Positions 1 through 8,472 of a stretch of 64,000 nucleotides of DNA are shown one piece after another. Position 1 is the first letter of the stretch. Each line of letters starts with the position of its first letter. Origin of the DNA: Candidatus Coprovivens excrementavium (GTDB lineage Bacteria; Bacillota_I; Bacilli_A; RF39; UBA660); assembly GCA_944363975.1 (NCBI GenBank), contig CALVVU010000002.1, forward strand, positions 217,225 through 281,224, in the 5' to 3' direction. A model generated the notes under the pieces. It was not told where the DNA came from, ran no database searches, and saw only the letters and a program-made list of their open reading frames with translations. A program made the translations under genes and the position numbers.

Positions 1-1
1 A

Positions 2-829
2 TCTCTAAATCTATCATATGATGAAGCTAAAGATAAAGGAATTCTTATTAACTATGAAAAAGTAAGTGTTCTTGAAAACAATAAATCAGTTGAAAAGACA
101 TTATCTGTATATAATTATAACAAAGGAGACACTTTAAACTGGAATTTTGAAGGTGGAGATAAAACTCTAAATATTGAGCTAGTTAAAGTAACTAATAAAT
201 ATCCATTTAGTTTAGAAAATATGAATTATAGTACTTTATTAATTATAAGTGATGAACTATATGATAAATTAGATTCAGATATAAAAGATTCTGTAAGTAT
301 TTACATCGACTCAGATAATGCTTCTAAACTTCAAGATGAAATAGATCTTATTTTAAAAGATTTTGACTATTCTTTAAATAACATCGAAGAAAATGTACGT
401 ATGATGGAATCATTTTATACCTTAATTGCCATCTTCTTATATGGATTTATTACCGTTATTGCTCTTATAGGAATAACAAATATCTTTAATACTATAACAA
501 CTAATATGGAACTTCGTAGTCGTGAATTCGCCACTTTAAAAAGTATAGGTATGACAACAAAAGAATTTAATCGCATGATTCGTTTAGAAAGTTTCTTTTA
601 TGGAACAAAGTCCTTAATCATTGGTATTCCAATAGGTTGTCTCCTTGCTTATATTATCTATAGACTTCTATCTGCTGATGATTCATCAATGTACTTTGAA
701 CTTCCATATCCAGCGATATTAATTACTATCATAGCTGTCTTCTTACTCATAGCTTGTATTATGAAATATTCAATTAATAAGATTAATAAGCAAAATACAA
801 TCGAAACTATTCGCAATGAAAACATCTAA
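2..829 (+). CDS. FtsX-type ABC transporter permease, C-terminal part
   Basis: The reading frame is open from the first base, so the gene starts before the window; the first internal ATG at 221 is not its start. The visible 275 residues hold an extracellular stretch and then three membrane helices (about residues 139-161, 203-223 and 238-255), the usual C-terminal FtsX/MacB arrangement. The segment between helices (ELRSREFATLKSIGMTTKEF) is the typical cytoplasmic coupling region of these permeases. The family uses an ATPase partner for mechanical work across the membrane, often peptide export or resistance. The histidine kinase/regulator pair 0.7 kb downstream fits a Bce-like detoxification module, but that link is inference. 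Confidence 0.85.
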   Translation, partial: SLNLSYDEAKDKGILINYEKVSVLENNKSVEKTLSVYNYNKGDTLNWNFEGGDKTLNIELVKVTNKYPFSLENMNYSTLLIISDELYDKLDSDIKDSVSIYIDSDNASKLQDEIDLILKDFDYSLNNIEENVRMMESFYTLIAIFLYGFITVIALIGITNIFNTITTNMELRSREFATLKSIGMTTKEFNRMIRLESFFYGTKSLIIGIPIGCLLAYIIYRLLSADDSSMYFELPYPAILITIIAVFLLIACIMKYSINKINKQNTIETIRNENI

Positions 830-844
830 CTATTAGATGTTTTT
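821..844 (+). terminator. Intrinsic terminator of the permease gene
   Basis: Nine-base stem AACATCTAA (821-829) and TTAGATGTT (833-841) with a 3-base loop, then a T run. It includes the stop codon, a habit repeated throughout the window. Confidence 0.8.
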
Positions 845-898
845 CTTATAGTATAATAATAAAGATTATGTTATATTATAAATAAGATAGGTGATACT

Positions 899-1492
899 AT
901 GAAAAATAAAATTATTAATATAATTAATAAACTCTTAAAAAGAAGAATAACTATTAAATATAATCTAAGTAATAACTTTACTCGTTGTTATAATGAAGCT
1001 TATGGAATAGCAAGCCATCGCAACAAATATTTGAAAAATCCTCAATCTAAAATTCATTCCTATACCTATTATGGCTTTATTTACTTATGGCTTGCTATTG
1101 TCTATAATCTTCTAACATGTTTACTATATAAACTCATTGGTTACAATACTTTTATTTGCTTTTTATGTTGTTTAATGCATATCATTAACTTTATCGTAGT
1201 TCTATACTTTATTTACTATCTATTACGTTTAATGATTTCTAAACAACGTAAGATAAAAGGTTCTTTTATTTTAGATAAAAAAGGTTTAATAGATAGTACC
1301 TTTAAAGGTATTAAGATTCTCTTCGAATGGTCAAAGATAAAAGTAGTTATCATTGGTAAACATAGTATCACAATATTAACAGATACTCCTATATACTTTT
1401 TTGTTAATCGTGATTTAGAATCAACTTTAATACCAGCTTTAAAAACATATAATAAAGATATTCTTATTATCAAAAATCAAAAAGTCATTTAA
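899..1492 (+). CDS. YcxB-like membrane protein
   Basis: A 197-residue protein with two hydrophobic helices (about residues 55-77 and 82-112) and a C-terminal domain in which FILDKKGLIDST is followed by FEWSKIKVVIIGKH and a closing hydrophobic strand. That order resembles the YcxB-like domain of Firmicutes, whose function is unknown. The start is the ATG after TAGGTGAT. It lies between an ABC permease and a two-component system and is co-oriented with both. Family assignment is by pattern only. Confidence 0.6.
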   Translation: MKNKIINIINKLLKRRITIKYNLSNNFTRCYNEAYGIASHRNKYLKNPQSKIHSYTYYGFIYLWLAIVYNLLTCLLYKLIGYNTFICFLCCLMHIINFIVVLYFIYYLLRLMISKQRKIKGSFILDKKGLIDSTFKGIKILFEWSKIKVVIIGKHSITILTDTPIYFFVNRDLESTLIPALKTYNKDILIIKNQKVI

Positions 1493-1509
1493 AAGTCATC
1501 TTTTAATAG

Positions 1510-1533
1510 TATAATAGAACTATATAGTTCTAT
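1510..1533 (+). promoter_or_regulatory. -10 element overlapping a 20-bp perfect palindrome
   Basis: TATAAT (1510-1515) runs into a perfect palindrome (1514-1533, half-site ATAGAACTAT) followed by TTTTTAT and then the SD TGGGGTGAT of the response regulator. It could be the terminator of the gene upstream or an operator at the start of the regulator transcript. Confidence 0.5.
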
Positions 1534-1552
1534 TTTTATATGGGGTGATTTT

Positions 1553-2212
1553 ATGAAAATACTATTAGTAGAAGATGATCAAGATATTGCCAATAACTTA
1601 AAATATCTTCTTGAACAAGAAAACTACCAAGTAGAAATATCATCTAACTATCAAGACGCGAAAAATAAAATCTATCATAATGAATATGATTTATATATTT
1701 TAGATATTTCTCTACCTGATGGTAATGGCAATCAATTATATCAGAAATTAATAAAAGATTTAGAAAAACCAACTATTTTTTTAACTGCTAAAGACGAAGA
1801 AGAAACAATTGTTTCTTGTCTTGAATCAGGAGCTGAAGATTATATAACTAAACCATTTTCTTCAAAAGAATTACTAGTTCGTATCAAAAAGATTATCGCT
1901 CGTTACAAGAAAAATAATCTTATTAAAGTTAAAGATATAACTTTTGATCTTGATAAAATGGTTGTCTTCAAAAATGGTGATGTCATTAATTTAACTAGTT
2001 TAGAATTAAAAATATTTTATCTTTTAATCTCCCAAATAAATAAAGTAGTTACAAGAGAATCGATTATTGAAAATATCTGGGACTGGACTGGTAATGACGT
2101 TAATGATAATACAGTAACAGTTTATCTAAAAAGAATTAGAGAGAAACTTGATAGTGATATTATAACTACTGTCAAAGGTATCGGCTATAGGATAGATTAT
2201 CATGAAGAATAA
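1553..2212 (+). CDS. OmpR/PhoB-family response regulator
   Basis: A 219-residue DNA-binding regulator. The receiver domain (1-115) has the acidic pair D8/D9, phospho-acceptor D51 in LYILDISLPDG, T78 and K100 in ITKPFSS. The winged-helix effector domain (about 125-217) has the LTSLELKIFYLL and TVTVYLKRIREKL elements. Length is normal. It overlaps the kinase gene by 11 bases, so the two are cotranslated as a pair. A promoter-like TATAAT and a palindrome lie just upstream. The BceR/GraR type is likely given the neighbouring permease, but the target promoter was not identified. Confidence 0.93.
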   Translation: MKILLVEDDQDIANNLKYLLEQENYQVEISSNYQDAKNKIYHNEYDLYILDISLPDGNGNQLYQKLIKDLEKPTIFLTAKDEEETIVSCLESGAEDYITKPFSSKELLVRIKKIIARYKKNNLIKVKDITFDLDKMVVFKNGDVINLTSLELKIFYLLISQINKVVTRESIIENIWDWTGNDVNDNTVTVYLKRIREKLDSDIITTVKGIGYRIDYHEE

Positions 2213-3410
2213 TACCAAGTTTGCTGTTTTTTCATCTATAATTATCAGTCTCCTTTTTCTTTCTCTTTTTATAATATCTAATTATCATTTCAGACAACAA
2301 TATCAAACAACTAATAATCTTTTACTATCATCTCTTATTAATAAAATAAAAACTACATATCCAGAATTATCTGAAATAGAAATAATCGAAGTTCTAAATA
2401 ATCCCGATTTAACTGAAGAAGATCTATTTAAAAAATATGGCATTAATATTCAAAATGAATCTCTTAGTATTAAACAACAAAATCTTAATAACCAATATTT
2501 TCTTTTTACCATTATTTCTATTCTTATGTATTCTTTAACAATTATTCTAATCATTATTATCTATAATAAAAAAGAAAAAGCTAAAATAAATAAAATAACT
2601 AATTATTTAAAAGAACTAAATAACCATCAATATTCATTAGCTATCGAAGACAATCAAGAAGAAGATTTATCTCTCCTAAAAAATGAAATCTATAAAACAG
2701 CCATCACTTTAAATGAACAGACTCTTTTATTAAAAAAAGATAAAGAATCATTAAAAGATTCTTTATCAGATATCTCTCATCAATTAAAAACCCCTTTAAC
2801 ATCTATTAATTTAATGATAGATACTTTAAGACATCAAGACAATCTTTCGTCCACGGAAAGAAGAGAATTACTAAATAATATTCATCGCAAAATAACTAAT
2901 ACTAACTTTTTAGTTCACTCATTATTAAAATTATCTAAATTTGATGCTAATACTATTGAATTTAATCGTCAAAATAATTCACTAAGTAAAATTCTAAAAG
3001 ACGTATTAGATAATCTTTCTACTTTAAGTGATTTAAAAGATATAAAAATTAATATTAAAGGTTCTAAAGATATATCCTTATACTGTGATTATAAATGGGA
3101 AGTAGAAGCCCTAACTAATATAATTAAAAATTGTATTGAACACTCAAATAACTCTTCTAAAATAGATATTACCTATCAAAAAAATGATATCTTTACTAAA
3201 ATAATTATTCAAGATAATGGATGTGGTATATCTAAAAAAGATTTACCTCACATCTTTGAACGTTTCTATAAAGCTCAAAATTCTTCTAAAGATAGTATAG
3301 GTATAGGTCTATCTTTAGCTAAAACAATAATCGAAAAAGATAATGGTTATATAACAGTCGATTCAGTTATTAATAAAGGTACAACATTTACTATTAAATA
3401 TCTAAAATAA
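2202..3410 (+). CDS. Sensor histidine kinase
   Basis: A 402-residue kinase with helices at about 9-26 and 100-121 enclosing a roughly 72-residue extracytoplasmic region. The H-box is DISHQLKTPLT with H193. The ATPase domain has N305/N309, a G1 box DNGCGIS (337-343), HIFERFYKA and a G2 box GIGLSLA (366-372). The ATG lies inside the end of the regulator gene (ATGAAGAATAA overlap). The external loop is longer than in classical Bce-type intramembrane-sensing kinases, so it may sense a ligand directly. The ligand cannot be read from sequence. Confidence 0.93.
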   Translation: MKNNTKFAVFSSIIISLLFLSLFIISNYHFRQQYQTTNNLLLSSLINKIKTTYPELSEIEIIEVLNNPDLTEEDLFKKYGINIQNESLSIKQQNLNNQYFLFTIISILMYSLTIILIIIIYNKKEKAKINKITNYLKELNNHQYSLAIEDNQEEDLSLLKNEIYKTAITLNEQTLLLKKDKESLKDSLSDISHQLKTPLTSINLMIDTLRHQDNLSSTERRELLNNIHRKITNTNFLVHSLLKLSKFDANTIEFNRQNNSLSKILKDVLDNLSTLSDLKDIKINIKGSKDISLYCDYKWEVEALTNIIKNCIEHSNNSSKIDITYQKNDIFTKIIIQDNGCGISKKDLPHIFERFYKAQNSSKDSIGIGLSLAKTIIEKDNGYITVDSVINKGTTFTIKYLK

Positions 3411-3439
3411 TTTATGGTATAATGAAATAGAGGTGTATT

Positions 3440-4069
3440 ATGAATTTAGAAATATTAAAAGATCTTAGCTATGGTATGTATATAGTAACTGCTAAATTAG
3501 ATAAAAATGTTGGTTGTGTTATCAATACTTTATGTCAAATAACAAGTGAAAATCCCCTTATATCAATAAGCTTAAATAAGAATAATTATACTAATGAAAT
3601 AATTAAGAAAACCGGTAAATTTGCTGTATCTATCTTATCAGAAAAAACTAATCCTAAAGTAATAGGTACTTTTGGTTATAAATCTTCAAAAGATATTAAT
3701 AAATTTGCTGAAGTAGAATATGAAAAAATAGACAATCTTCACGTTATAAAAGAAGAATCTTGCGGATATTTAATTTGCGAAGTGACAAATATCGTTAATT
3801 GTGAAACCCATGATATTTTTATTGCTCGTATAATAGAAGCTAATAAGTTTAATGATAATATTCCAATGACTTATAAATATTATCATGAAGTAATAAAAGG
3901 CAAATCACCTGAAAATGCCCCAACTTATATAAAAGAAGAAACAAAACCATCCAAGAATATCTATGTATGTGAAATATGTGGTTATGAATATGAAACAGAA
4001 GGGGAACTACCTAACGATTTCGTCTGTCCCCTATGTGGTGCTTCAAAAGATAAATTTTATAAAAAATAA
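3440..4069 (+). CDS. Flavin reductase-like protein with C-terminal rubredoxin domain
   Basis: A 209-residue fusion. Residues 1-155 match the FMN-binding flavin reductase fold ([30 protein letters not shown]). The C-terminus carries a rubredoxin site, C177-x2-C180 and C196-x2-C199, in CEICGYEY and CPLCGASK. Anaerobes use such high-molecular-weight rubredoxins to pass electrons to oxygen- or peroxide-reducing proteins. The rubrerythrin at 42.4 kb is a plausible partner by function, not by linkage. SD is AGAGGTG, with a TATAAT about 20 bases before the ATG. Confidence 0.88.
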   Translation: MNLEILKDLSYGMYIVTAKLDKNVGCVINTLCQITSENPLISISLNKNNYTNEIIKKTGKFAVSILSEKTNPKVIGTFGYKSSKDINKFAEVEYEKIDNLHVIKEESCGYLICEVTNIVNCETHDIFIARIIEANKFNDNIPMTYKYYHEVIKGKSPENAPTYIKEETKPSKNIYVCEICGYEYETEGELPNDFVCPLCGASKDKFYKK

Positions 4070-4074
4070 AAATA

Positions 4075-4103
4075 TGTTATAATACCTCTTTAGAAAAAGG
4101 GGT
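4075..4103 (+). promoter_or_regulatory. Extended -10 with inverted repeat covering the SD
   Basis: An extended -10 (TGTTATAAT, 4075-4083) is followed at once by ACCTCTTT (4084-4091) and AAAGGGGT (4096-4103), an 8-bp inverted repeat with one G-T pair whose right arm is the SD of the acetyltransferase. Depending on the start point, the RNA would or would not hide its own SD. Confidence 0.45.
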
Positions 4104-4109
4104 TTTATT

Positions 4110-4562
4110 ATGAATTATGATAATATTTCACTACTTATACCAACGCCATCTAATATTTTAAAAATAGAACAAATTAGATATAATGCTTATTCCAAAAAAG
4201 TAGCAGATGAAGAATTAAAAAATACTTATTATGCCCAAAAATTATTATCTCAAGAAATTATATGTTTTATTTATACTTATCATGATGAAGTTGTTGCTGG
4301 ATGCTATGTTTCAAGTGATTTTAACTCTCTATATGTCGAACAGCTATTTGTCTTAAAAAAATACCAAGAAGTAGGTCTTCATTTAGGTCAAAAATTATTA
4401 TCATCTATTATAGAAAATAAAAATTTTATTGAACACTACTTTAATAAAGAATTCACTTATACTAAAATCTCTCCTTGTGATCCTAAATCAAATAATATTT
4501 ATAAAAAAATGGGTTATCGTCTTATTCATAAAAGTCTAAATATTTTTGGTAAAAAAATCTAA
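4110..4562 (+). CDS. GNAT-family N-acetyltransferase
   Basis: A 150-residue protein with the GNAT strand order: LYVEQLFVLKKYQEVGLHLGQKLL is the acetyl-CoA binding motif A region (the canonical Q/RxxGxG/A is degenerate here), and the C-terminal PCDPKSNNIYKKMGYRLI is the usual end of the fold. The substrate is unknown. Its SD is part of the inverted repeat just upstream and a double hairpin terminator follows. Confidence 0.8.
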   Translation: MNYDNISLLIPTPSNILKIEQIRYNAYSKKVADEELKNTYYAQKLLSQEIICFIYTYHDEVVAGCYVSSDFNSLYVEQLFVLKKYQEVGLHLGQKLLSSIIENKNFIEHYFNKEFTYTKISPCDPKSNNIYKKMGYRLIHKSLNIFGKKI

Positions 4563-4572
4563 ATATTATAAT

Positions 4573-4615
4573 GAGCCGAATCGGCTCCTAAATGCAACCA
4601 CTAGTTGCTTTTTTT
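4573..4615 (+). terminator. Double hairpin terminator
   Basis: A GC-rich hairpin GAGCC..GGCTC (4573-4587) followed by GCAAC..GTTGC (4594-4608) and seven T. The second hairpin with its T run is the likely terminator; the first is a perfect 7-1-7 palindrome, unusual for this AT-rich DNA. Confidence 0.75.
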
Positions 4616-4706
4616 AATTCCATAGTTATGCTATACTTACACCATAAGGAGGAGATATAATAAAAGAAACAAAATAAAAAAATAGATGAAAGAAAGGAAA
4701 AGTAAA

Positions 4707-5219
4707 ATGTTGAAAAAAAATTTGTTTTATTTGATAATTTTATGTTTGGTTACGCTACTATTACCTTTTGCAGTAAAAGCTTGGGCAGAGTACACAATAA
4801 AATTATCTGATTGGGATTTGGTAGATTCCGGAAAACACCTAGATTGGGACGGCACATCAGCATATATTAGTCAATTTAATTATGCAGTAAATCAATGGGA
4901 AAGTCACAAACCTGGAATAATTAGAGAAGATACATTAACCACAATTGAAGATGTTAAAATAAGTGACAAAAATGAGGGCGACGTTGGCTATGCTGGTACA
5001 ACTTATAAAAGTGGGAAAATTATTTTTAACACCTACTATATGAATAATTTTAATACTAGTAAAAAAAGAAATGTCGCAATTCATGAACTAGGGCATGCAT
5101 TAGGATTAGATCATAGAGATGGCGAATCATCTTCTGTTATGCAAAGTTATGTTACTTCAATAACAACTCTATGTGAGGGAGATCGAAAAAATTATGATGA
5201 AGCTTATAAAAAATATTAG
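4707..5219 (+). CDS. Secreted matrixin-like zinc metalloprotease
   Basis: A 170-residue protein with a signal peptide (K3-K4, hydrophobic 5-22, likely cut near AWA). The active site HELGHALGLDH gives zinc ligands H126, H130, H136 and catalytic E127; the Met-turn SSVMQ lies at 143-146. This is the HExxHxxGxxH matrixin/metzincin signature, without a visible propeptide. The start is ATG 4707, 9 bases after GAAAGG, not ATG 4686. Codons such as TTG, GTG and GAG are commoner than in neighbours, hinting at transfer. It is followed after 9 bases by two secreted paralogues in the same direction. Target and maturation are unknown. Confidence 0.88.
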   Translation: MLKKNLFYLIILCLVTLLLPFAVKAWAEYTIKLSDWDLVDSGKHLDWDGTSAYISQFNYAVNQWESHKPGIIREDTLTTIEDVKISDKNEGDVGYAGTTYKSGKIIFNTYYMNNFNTSKKRNVAIHELGHALGLDHRDGESSSVMQSYVTSITTLCEGDRKNYDEAYKKY

Positions 5220-5228
5220 GAGGCTAAA

Positions 5229-5807
5229 ATGAAAAAAATAAAAATTATATTAGTGATTATTCTTGTGTTAGAAGTAGGAGTTATAATGCTTAATAAAATA
5301 AATCAAAGCTTTGAACATCTACCAGTCGAAAAAATTAAAGGAAGTATGGTTTATGATATGTCAACTAAAGAGAAATCTATTGGTGCAGTAGATAATGTTT
5401 TCGTAGCCAAAATAAATAATATAGTTAAGACAGTATACGATGAAAATGATATTCCATCTACAATATATGAAATCGAAGTTATCGAAAACATCAAAGGTAA
5501 TTTACCATCTAATAAAACAATTAAACTAACTCAAAAAGGTGGTTTAAACAAAGATCAAAAAAGTTATACCTTTTATGAAAACGCATATCTCCTAGAAGAA
5601 GGACAAGAATATATTATTTTAGCATTTGTACCATTCAATAATGGTGACTTAGTAATTCATAATGAACATACTTATATAAAATTAGATAATAATTCTATTT
5701 CAAAAAAGAATTCAATTAATATCATTAAACAGTATAAAGAAGCATATAAAAATCAAATTATTCCTTCATCTAAAGTGGATAACTTTAAATCAAAATATGA
5801 AGTATAA
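5229..5807 (+). CDS. Secreted or membrane-anchored protein, paralogue A
   Basis: A 192-residue protein with an N-terminal hydrophobic helix (about 4-22) and a hydrophilic outer part. The core YEIEVIENIKGNLPSNK followed by KSYTFYENAYLLEEGQEY recurs in the next gene, so the two are tandem duplicates. No catalytic motif was recognised. SD AGGAGG directly follows the protease stop codon, which suggests cotranscription with the protease. Possible roles (inhibitor, substrate or partner of the protease) are guesses. Confidence 0.75.
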   Translation: MKKIKIILVIILVLEVGVIMLNKINQSFEHLPVEKIKGSMVYDMSTKEKSIGAVDNVFVAKINNIVKTVYDENDIPSTIYEIEVIENIKGNLPSNKTIKLTQKGGLNKDQKSYTFYENAYLLEEGQEYIILAFVPFNNGDLVIHNEHTYIKLDNNSISKKNSINIIKQYKEAYKNQIIPSSKVDNFKSKYEV

Positions 5808-5849
5808 AAAGCTATAGGTTAATAACGTGTAAAAAAAGAGAGGTAAAAA

Positions 5850-6491
5850 ATGAAAAAATTAATAATATCATGCATAATTATGTTTATTTTAACAATTCCT
5901 ATTTTTACAATTATCTACTTTAATAATAAAGAAGATAATTTAAAAACTTATAAAGGTTTACCAGTTACATATGAAAGCGCATCATATCGCTACGATACAA
6001 CAAATCCTAAAATAGCAGTTGGTGTAAGTGATTATGTTTATATAGCTAAAGTAAATAAGATTTTAAAAACTGACTATCGTAATCCTGTTGAAGTATCAGA
6101 AGGCCTAATTGGTAAAAAAACAGTAACAGATCCTTATACTATATACGAAATCGAAGTTATAAAAAACATAAAAGGTAATTTACCATTAAACAAAAAATTA
6201 AATTTAGTTCAATATGGTGGCATAAATGAAGATGAGAAAAGTTATACCTTTTTAGAAGATGGATATCTCCTTGAAAATAATACTTATTATCTTTTAATGT
6301 CTACTATCATACCAACTACTGGTGAACTTGAAACAACTGATATAAATCGTATCATAAAAATATCTGATTATAATAATAAAGAACAAGTAACCTCTCTAAT
6401 TAACCAATATAATAATATTTATCAAAATGAAACAATTCCTGAAGGACATACTAGTTTCAAAAATAAAATATCTCAAGAATATCTTAGTTAA
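5850..6491 (+). CDS. Secreted or membrane-anchored protein, paralogue B
   Basis: A 213-residue tandem paralogue of the previous gene, with an N-terminal helix (about 3-24), the core YEIEVIKNIKGNLPLNKK and KSYTFLEDGYLLENNTYY. It has about 20 extra residues before the core. SD AGAGAGG precedes the ATG. The function is unknown; the shared core is probably a small beta domain outside the membrane. A clear terminator follows, which closes a three-gene unit with the metalloprotease. Confidence 0.75.
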   Translation: MKKLIISCIIMFILTIPIFTIIYFNNKEDNLKTYKGLPVTYESASYRYDTTNPKIAVGVSDYVYIAKVNKILKTDYRNPVEVSEGLIGKKTVTDPYTIYEIEVIKNIKGNLPLNKKLNLVQYGGINEDEKSYTFLEDGYLLENNTYYLLMSTIIPTTGELETTDINRIIKISDYNNKEQVTSLINQYNNIYQNETIPEGHTSFKNKISQEYLS

Positions 6492-6518
6492 GAAGACATA
6501 TAAGTCTTCTTATTTTTA
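6490..6518 (+). terminator. Intrinsic terminator
   Basis: Stem AAGAAGAC (6490-6497) and GTCTTCTT (6504-6511) with a 6-base loop, then TATTTTTATT. It overlaps the stop codon of the upstream gene. Confidence 0.8.
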
Positions 6519-6552
6519 TTAAAAAAATATATAATATAGATAGGTGATTATT

Positions 6553-6762
6553 ATGCCAAATAAAAAATTACTAAAAGCTCGTGAACTTTGTCAAGAAGTA
6601 AAAAAACTAGCCGATAAATACAATTTAGAGTTTTTCTTTATTACAGAAGGCGCAAGTTGTTGTAATATTAAATCTAATGAAGCTATTCGTCATGCCAGAA
6701 AAGAACACGAAAAATGGGAGACTCAAAATGGCTTTGATTCTAAAGAAGATTGGTCTAAATAA
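6553..6762 (+). CDS. Small conserved-looking protein, 69 aa
   Basis: Lysine- and glutamate-rich with a central hydrophobic strand EFFFITEGASCC, then IRHARKEHEKWE. The ATG at 6553 is chosen because TAGGTGAT sits 5 bases before it. The EGASC(C) element followed by a HARKxH helix suggests a real small domain, possibly metal- or nucleic-acid-binding, but I do not recognise its function. Confidence 0.6.
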   Translation: MPNKKLLKARELCQEVKKLADKYNLEFFFITEGASCCNIKSNEAIRHARKEHEKWETQNGFDSKEDWSK

Positions 6763-6763
6763 T

Positions 6764-6816
6764 TTAATAACTTTTAATAAAACAATCACCATTTTCTAAT
6801 AATTATCAATTATAAT
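6764..6816 (+). promoter_or_regulatory. Promoter region, near-duplicate of that at 9446-9496
   Basis: AATAACTTTTAATAAAA then ATCACC, 20 bases, and TATAAT (6811-6816). The same succession with the same 20-base spacing occurs at 9446-9496. The shared TTTTAATAAAA...TCACC block is not a standard -35. Confidence 0.45.
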
Positions 6817-6837
6817 AATAAAAGAAAGGAAGAAAAT

Positions 6838-7317
6838 ATGATAAATAAAAAAGATATAATCAAACTAGCTATAAATAATTTTATAGATTCTCTAAATAAA
6901 TTCCTTATTGTTATCACTCTAATATTAGTAGTTGTAACTATCTTTATTCGTAATTTCTATTTAGATATCATTAAAATACTATTAATAGTAATTATTCTAT
7001 TTCGTTTATTTTCTAAAAACAAAGAAGCGCGCCGAAAAGAAAATAATTATTATTTAAAAATAAAGAAAATTATCTTAAAACCATTTTCTAATATGATTCG
7101 TAATTTTAAAGATCGTAAAAAATATGTTTATCGAAAATGTTCTAAATGTCATACTACTTTAAAATTACCACTACCTAAAAAAAGGGGAATTAATCATGCT
7201 TCATGTCCTAATTGCCATAACAGAGTAACAATAATTACCTTCCGTAAACAAAAAGCCGAAGAAATAAAAGTCGAAGTAATAAAAAAGAAAGATAGGAGAA
7301 AACAATATGAAAGATAA
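6838..7317 (+). CDS. Membrane protein with C-terminal zinc ribbon
   Basis: A 159-residue protein with two adjacent helices (about 18-35 and 39-58), then a basic linker and a zinc ribbon: YRKCSKCHTTLKLPLPKKRG and SCPNCHNRV give CxxC...CxxC. The tail is rich in Lys/Glu. It overlaps the following hydrolase gene by 11 bases and is the first gene of the unit that runs to 9447. The short knuckle suggests a scaffold or nucleic-acid-contacting role at the membrane; no enzyme motif is visible. Confidence 0.75.
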   Translation: MINKKDIIKLAINNFIDSLNKFLIVITLILVVVTIFIRNFYLDIIKILLIVIILFRLFSKNKEARRKENNYYLKIKKIILKPFSNMIRNFKDRKKYVYRKCSKCHTTLKLPLPKKRGINHASCPNCHNRVTIITFRKQKAEEIKVEVIKKKDRRKQYER

Positions 7318-7945
7318 AATAACAATTAATTGTCATAGTAGTATTAAAATAGCTGATAATAAAATAATTTATTTTGATCCTTATAAAATAGAAGAGACTA
7401 CAAACGACGCTGACTACATTTTTATAACTCATGATCACTATGATCATTATGACCTAGATTCTATCAAAAAGATAATGAATAATAATACTAAAATAATTTT
7501 TCCTGATAGTATGGCTCCTAAAATATTAGGTCAAATACCAGCTAATCAATTAACTGGTGTTATACCAAATGAAACATATAAAATAGATGACTTAGATGTC
7601 GAAACTATTCCAAGTTACAATCCTAATAAAGACTTTCATCCTCGTAAAAATAACTGGGTAGGATATATAATTACTTTAAATGGTGAACGCATATATGTCG
7701 CAGGTGATACTGATATTACACCTGAAACTCAAAATGTTAAATGCGATATTGCTCTTATACCTATTGGTGGGACTTATACAATGACTCCTTTAGAAGCTGC
7801 TGAACTAATAAATACAATTCAACCTCGAACTGTTATTCCAACTCATTATGCTTGTATCGTTGGAACATATGAAGACGGGGAGAATTTTAAAAAACAATTA
7901 AATTCTAATATTGAATGTTTGCTATTAATTAAGGAGGACAAATAA
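7307..7945 (+). CDS. MBL-fold metal-dependent hydrolase, UlaG-like
   Basis: A 212-residue metallo-beta-lactamase fold protein: THDHYDHYD is the HxHxDH metal motif, VAGDTDITPE supplies the bridging Asp, and PTHYACIVG the last His. The short length and the PIGGTYTMTPLEAAELI segment fit the UlaG/YtkL-like hydrolases, whose substrates vary (lactonase, phosphodiesterase). It overlaps the zinc-ribbon gene before it and shares one base (TAATG) with the nitroreductase gene after it. The substrate is not readable. Confidence 0.9.
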   Translation: MKDKITINCHSSIKIADNKIIYFDPYKIEETTNDADYIFITHDHYDHYDLDSIKKIMNNNTKIIFPDSMAPKILGQIPANQLTGVIPNETYKIDDLDVETIPSYNPNKDFHPRKNNWVGYIITLNGERIYVAGDTDITPETQNVKCDIALIPIGGTYTMTPLEAAELINTIQPRTVIPTHYACIVGTYEDGENFKKQLNSNIECLLLIKEDK

Positions 7946-8460
7946 TGAACGAAAGTATAAAAAATATATTAAATCGTCGCAGTATCAGAAAATATAAAAA
8001 TGAATCCATTCCCGATGAATATATTAATGAAATAGTAAAATGTGGCACATATGCTCCTTCAGGAATGAATCGCCAGTCATCTATTATCTTAGTTATTAAA
8101 GATAAAGAAACTCGTGATAAATTATCAGCATTAAATGCTAAAATAATAGGTGCTAATATTGATCCATTCTATGGTGCTCCTGTTATTTTAATCGTCTTAG
8201 CTAATAAAGACATTCCAACATATATCTATGATGGTAGTTTAGTTATGTCTAATATGATGCTAGCAGCTAGTTCCTTAGGATTAGGTTCTTGTTGGATCCA
8301 TCGTGCCAAAGAAATGTTTGAAACTAAAGAAGGTCAAGATTTACTAAAATCACTTGGTATTGAAGGTAATTACGAAGGAATTGGTAACTGTATTATCGGT
8401 TATCCTGCAGAAACTCCTTCTGCTAAAGAAAGAAAAGAACATTACATTTACCAAATATAA
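7945..8460 (+). CDS. Nitroreductase-family FMN oxidoreductase
   Basis: A 171-residue flavoprotein: RRSIRKYKNESIPDE is the N-terminal FMN-phosphate motif, CGTYAPSGMNRQ the second flavin contact, and GLGSCWIHRAKEMF the C-terminal part. The family reduces nitro groups, quinones or enones with NAD(P)H. SD AAGGAGG lies within the end of the upstream gene and the start and stop codons overlap by one base, so translation is probably coupled. Confidence 0.9.
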   Translation: MNESIKNILNRRSIRKYKNESIPDEYINEIVKCGTYAPSGMNRQSSIILVIKDKETRDKLSALNAKIIGANIDPFYGAPVILIVLANKDIPTYIYDGSLVMSNMMLAASSLGLGSCWIHRAKEMFETKEGQDLLKSLGIEGNYEGIGNCIIGYPAETPSAKERKEHYIYQI

Positions 8461-8472
8461 GGAGATTTTAAT

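Noticed and set aside
1216..1473. Minus-strand open frame of 85 codons inside the YcxB-like gene
   Set aside because: No SD, mirrors the real + strand gene, and hydrophobicity follows from antisense of AT-rich codons. The same holds for the other antisense frames within prs, csoR-copA, htrA, pyrophosphatase-region and PBP genes.
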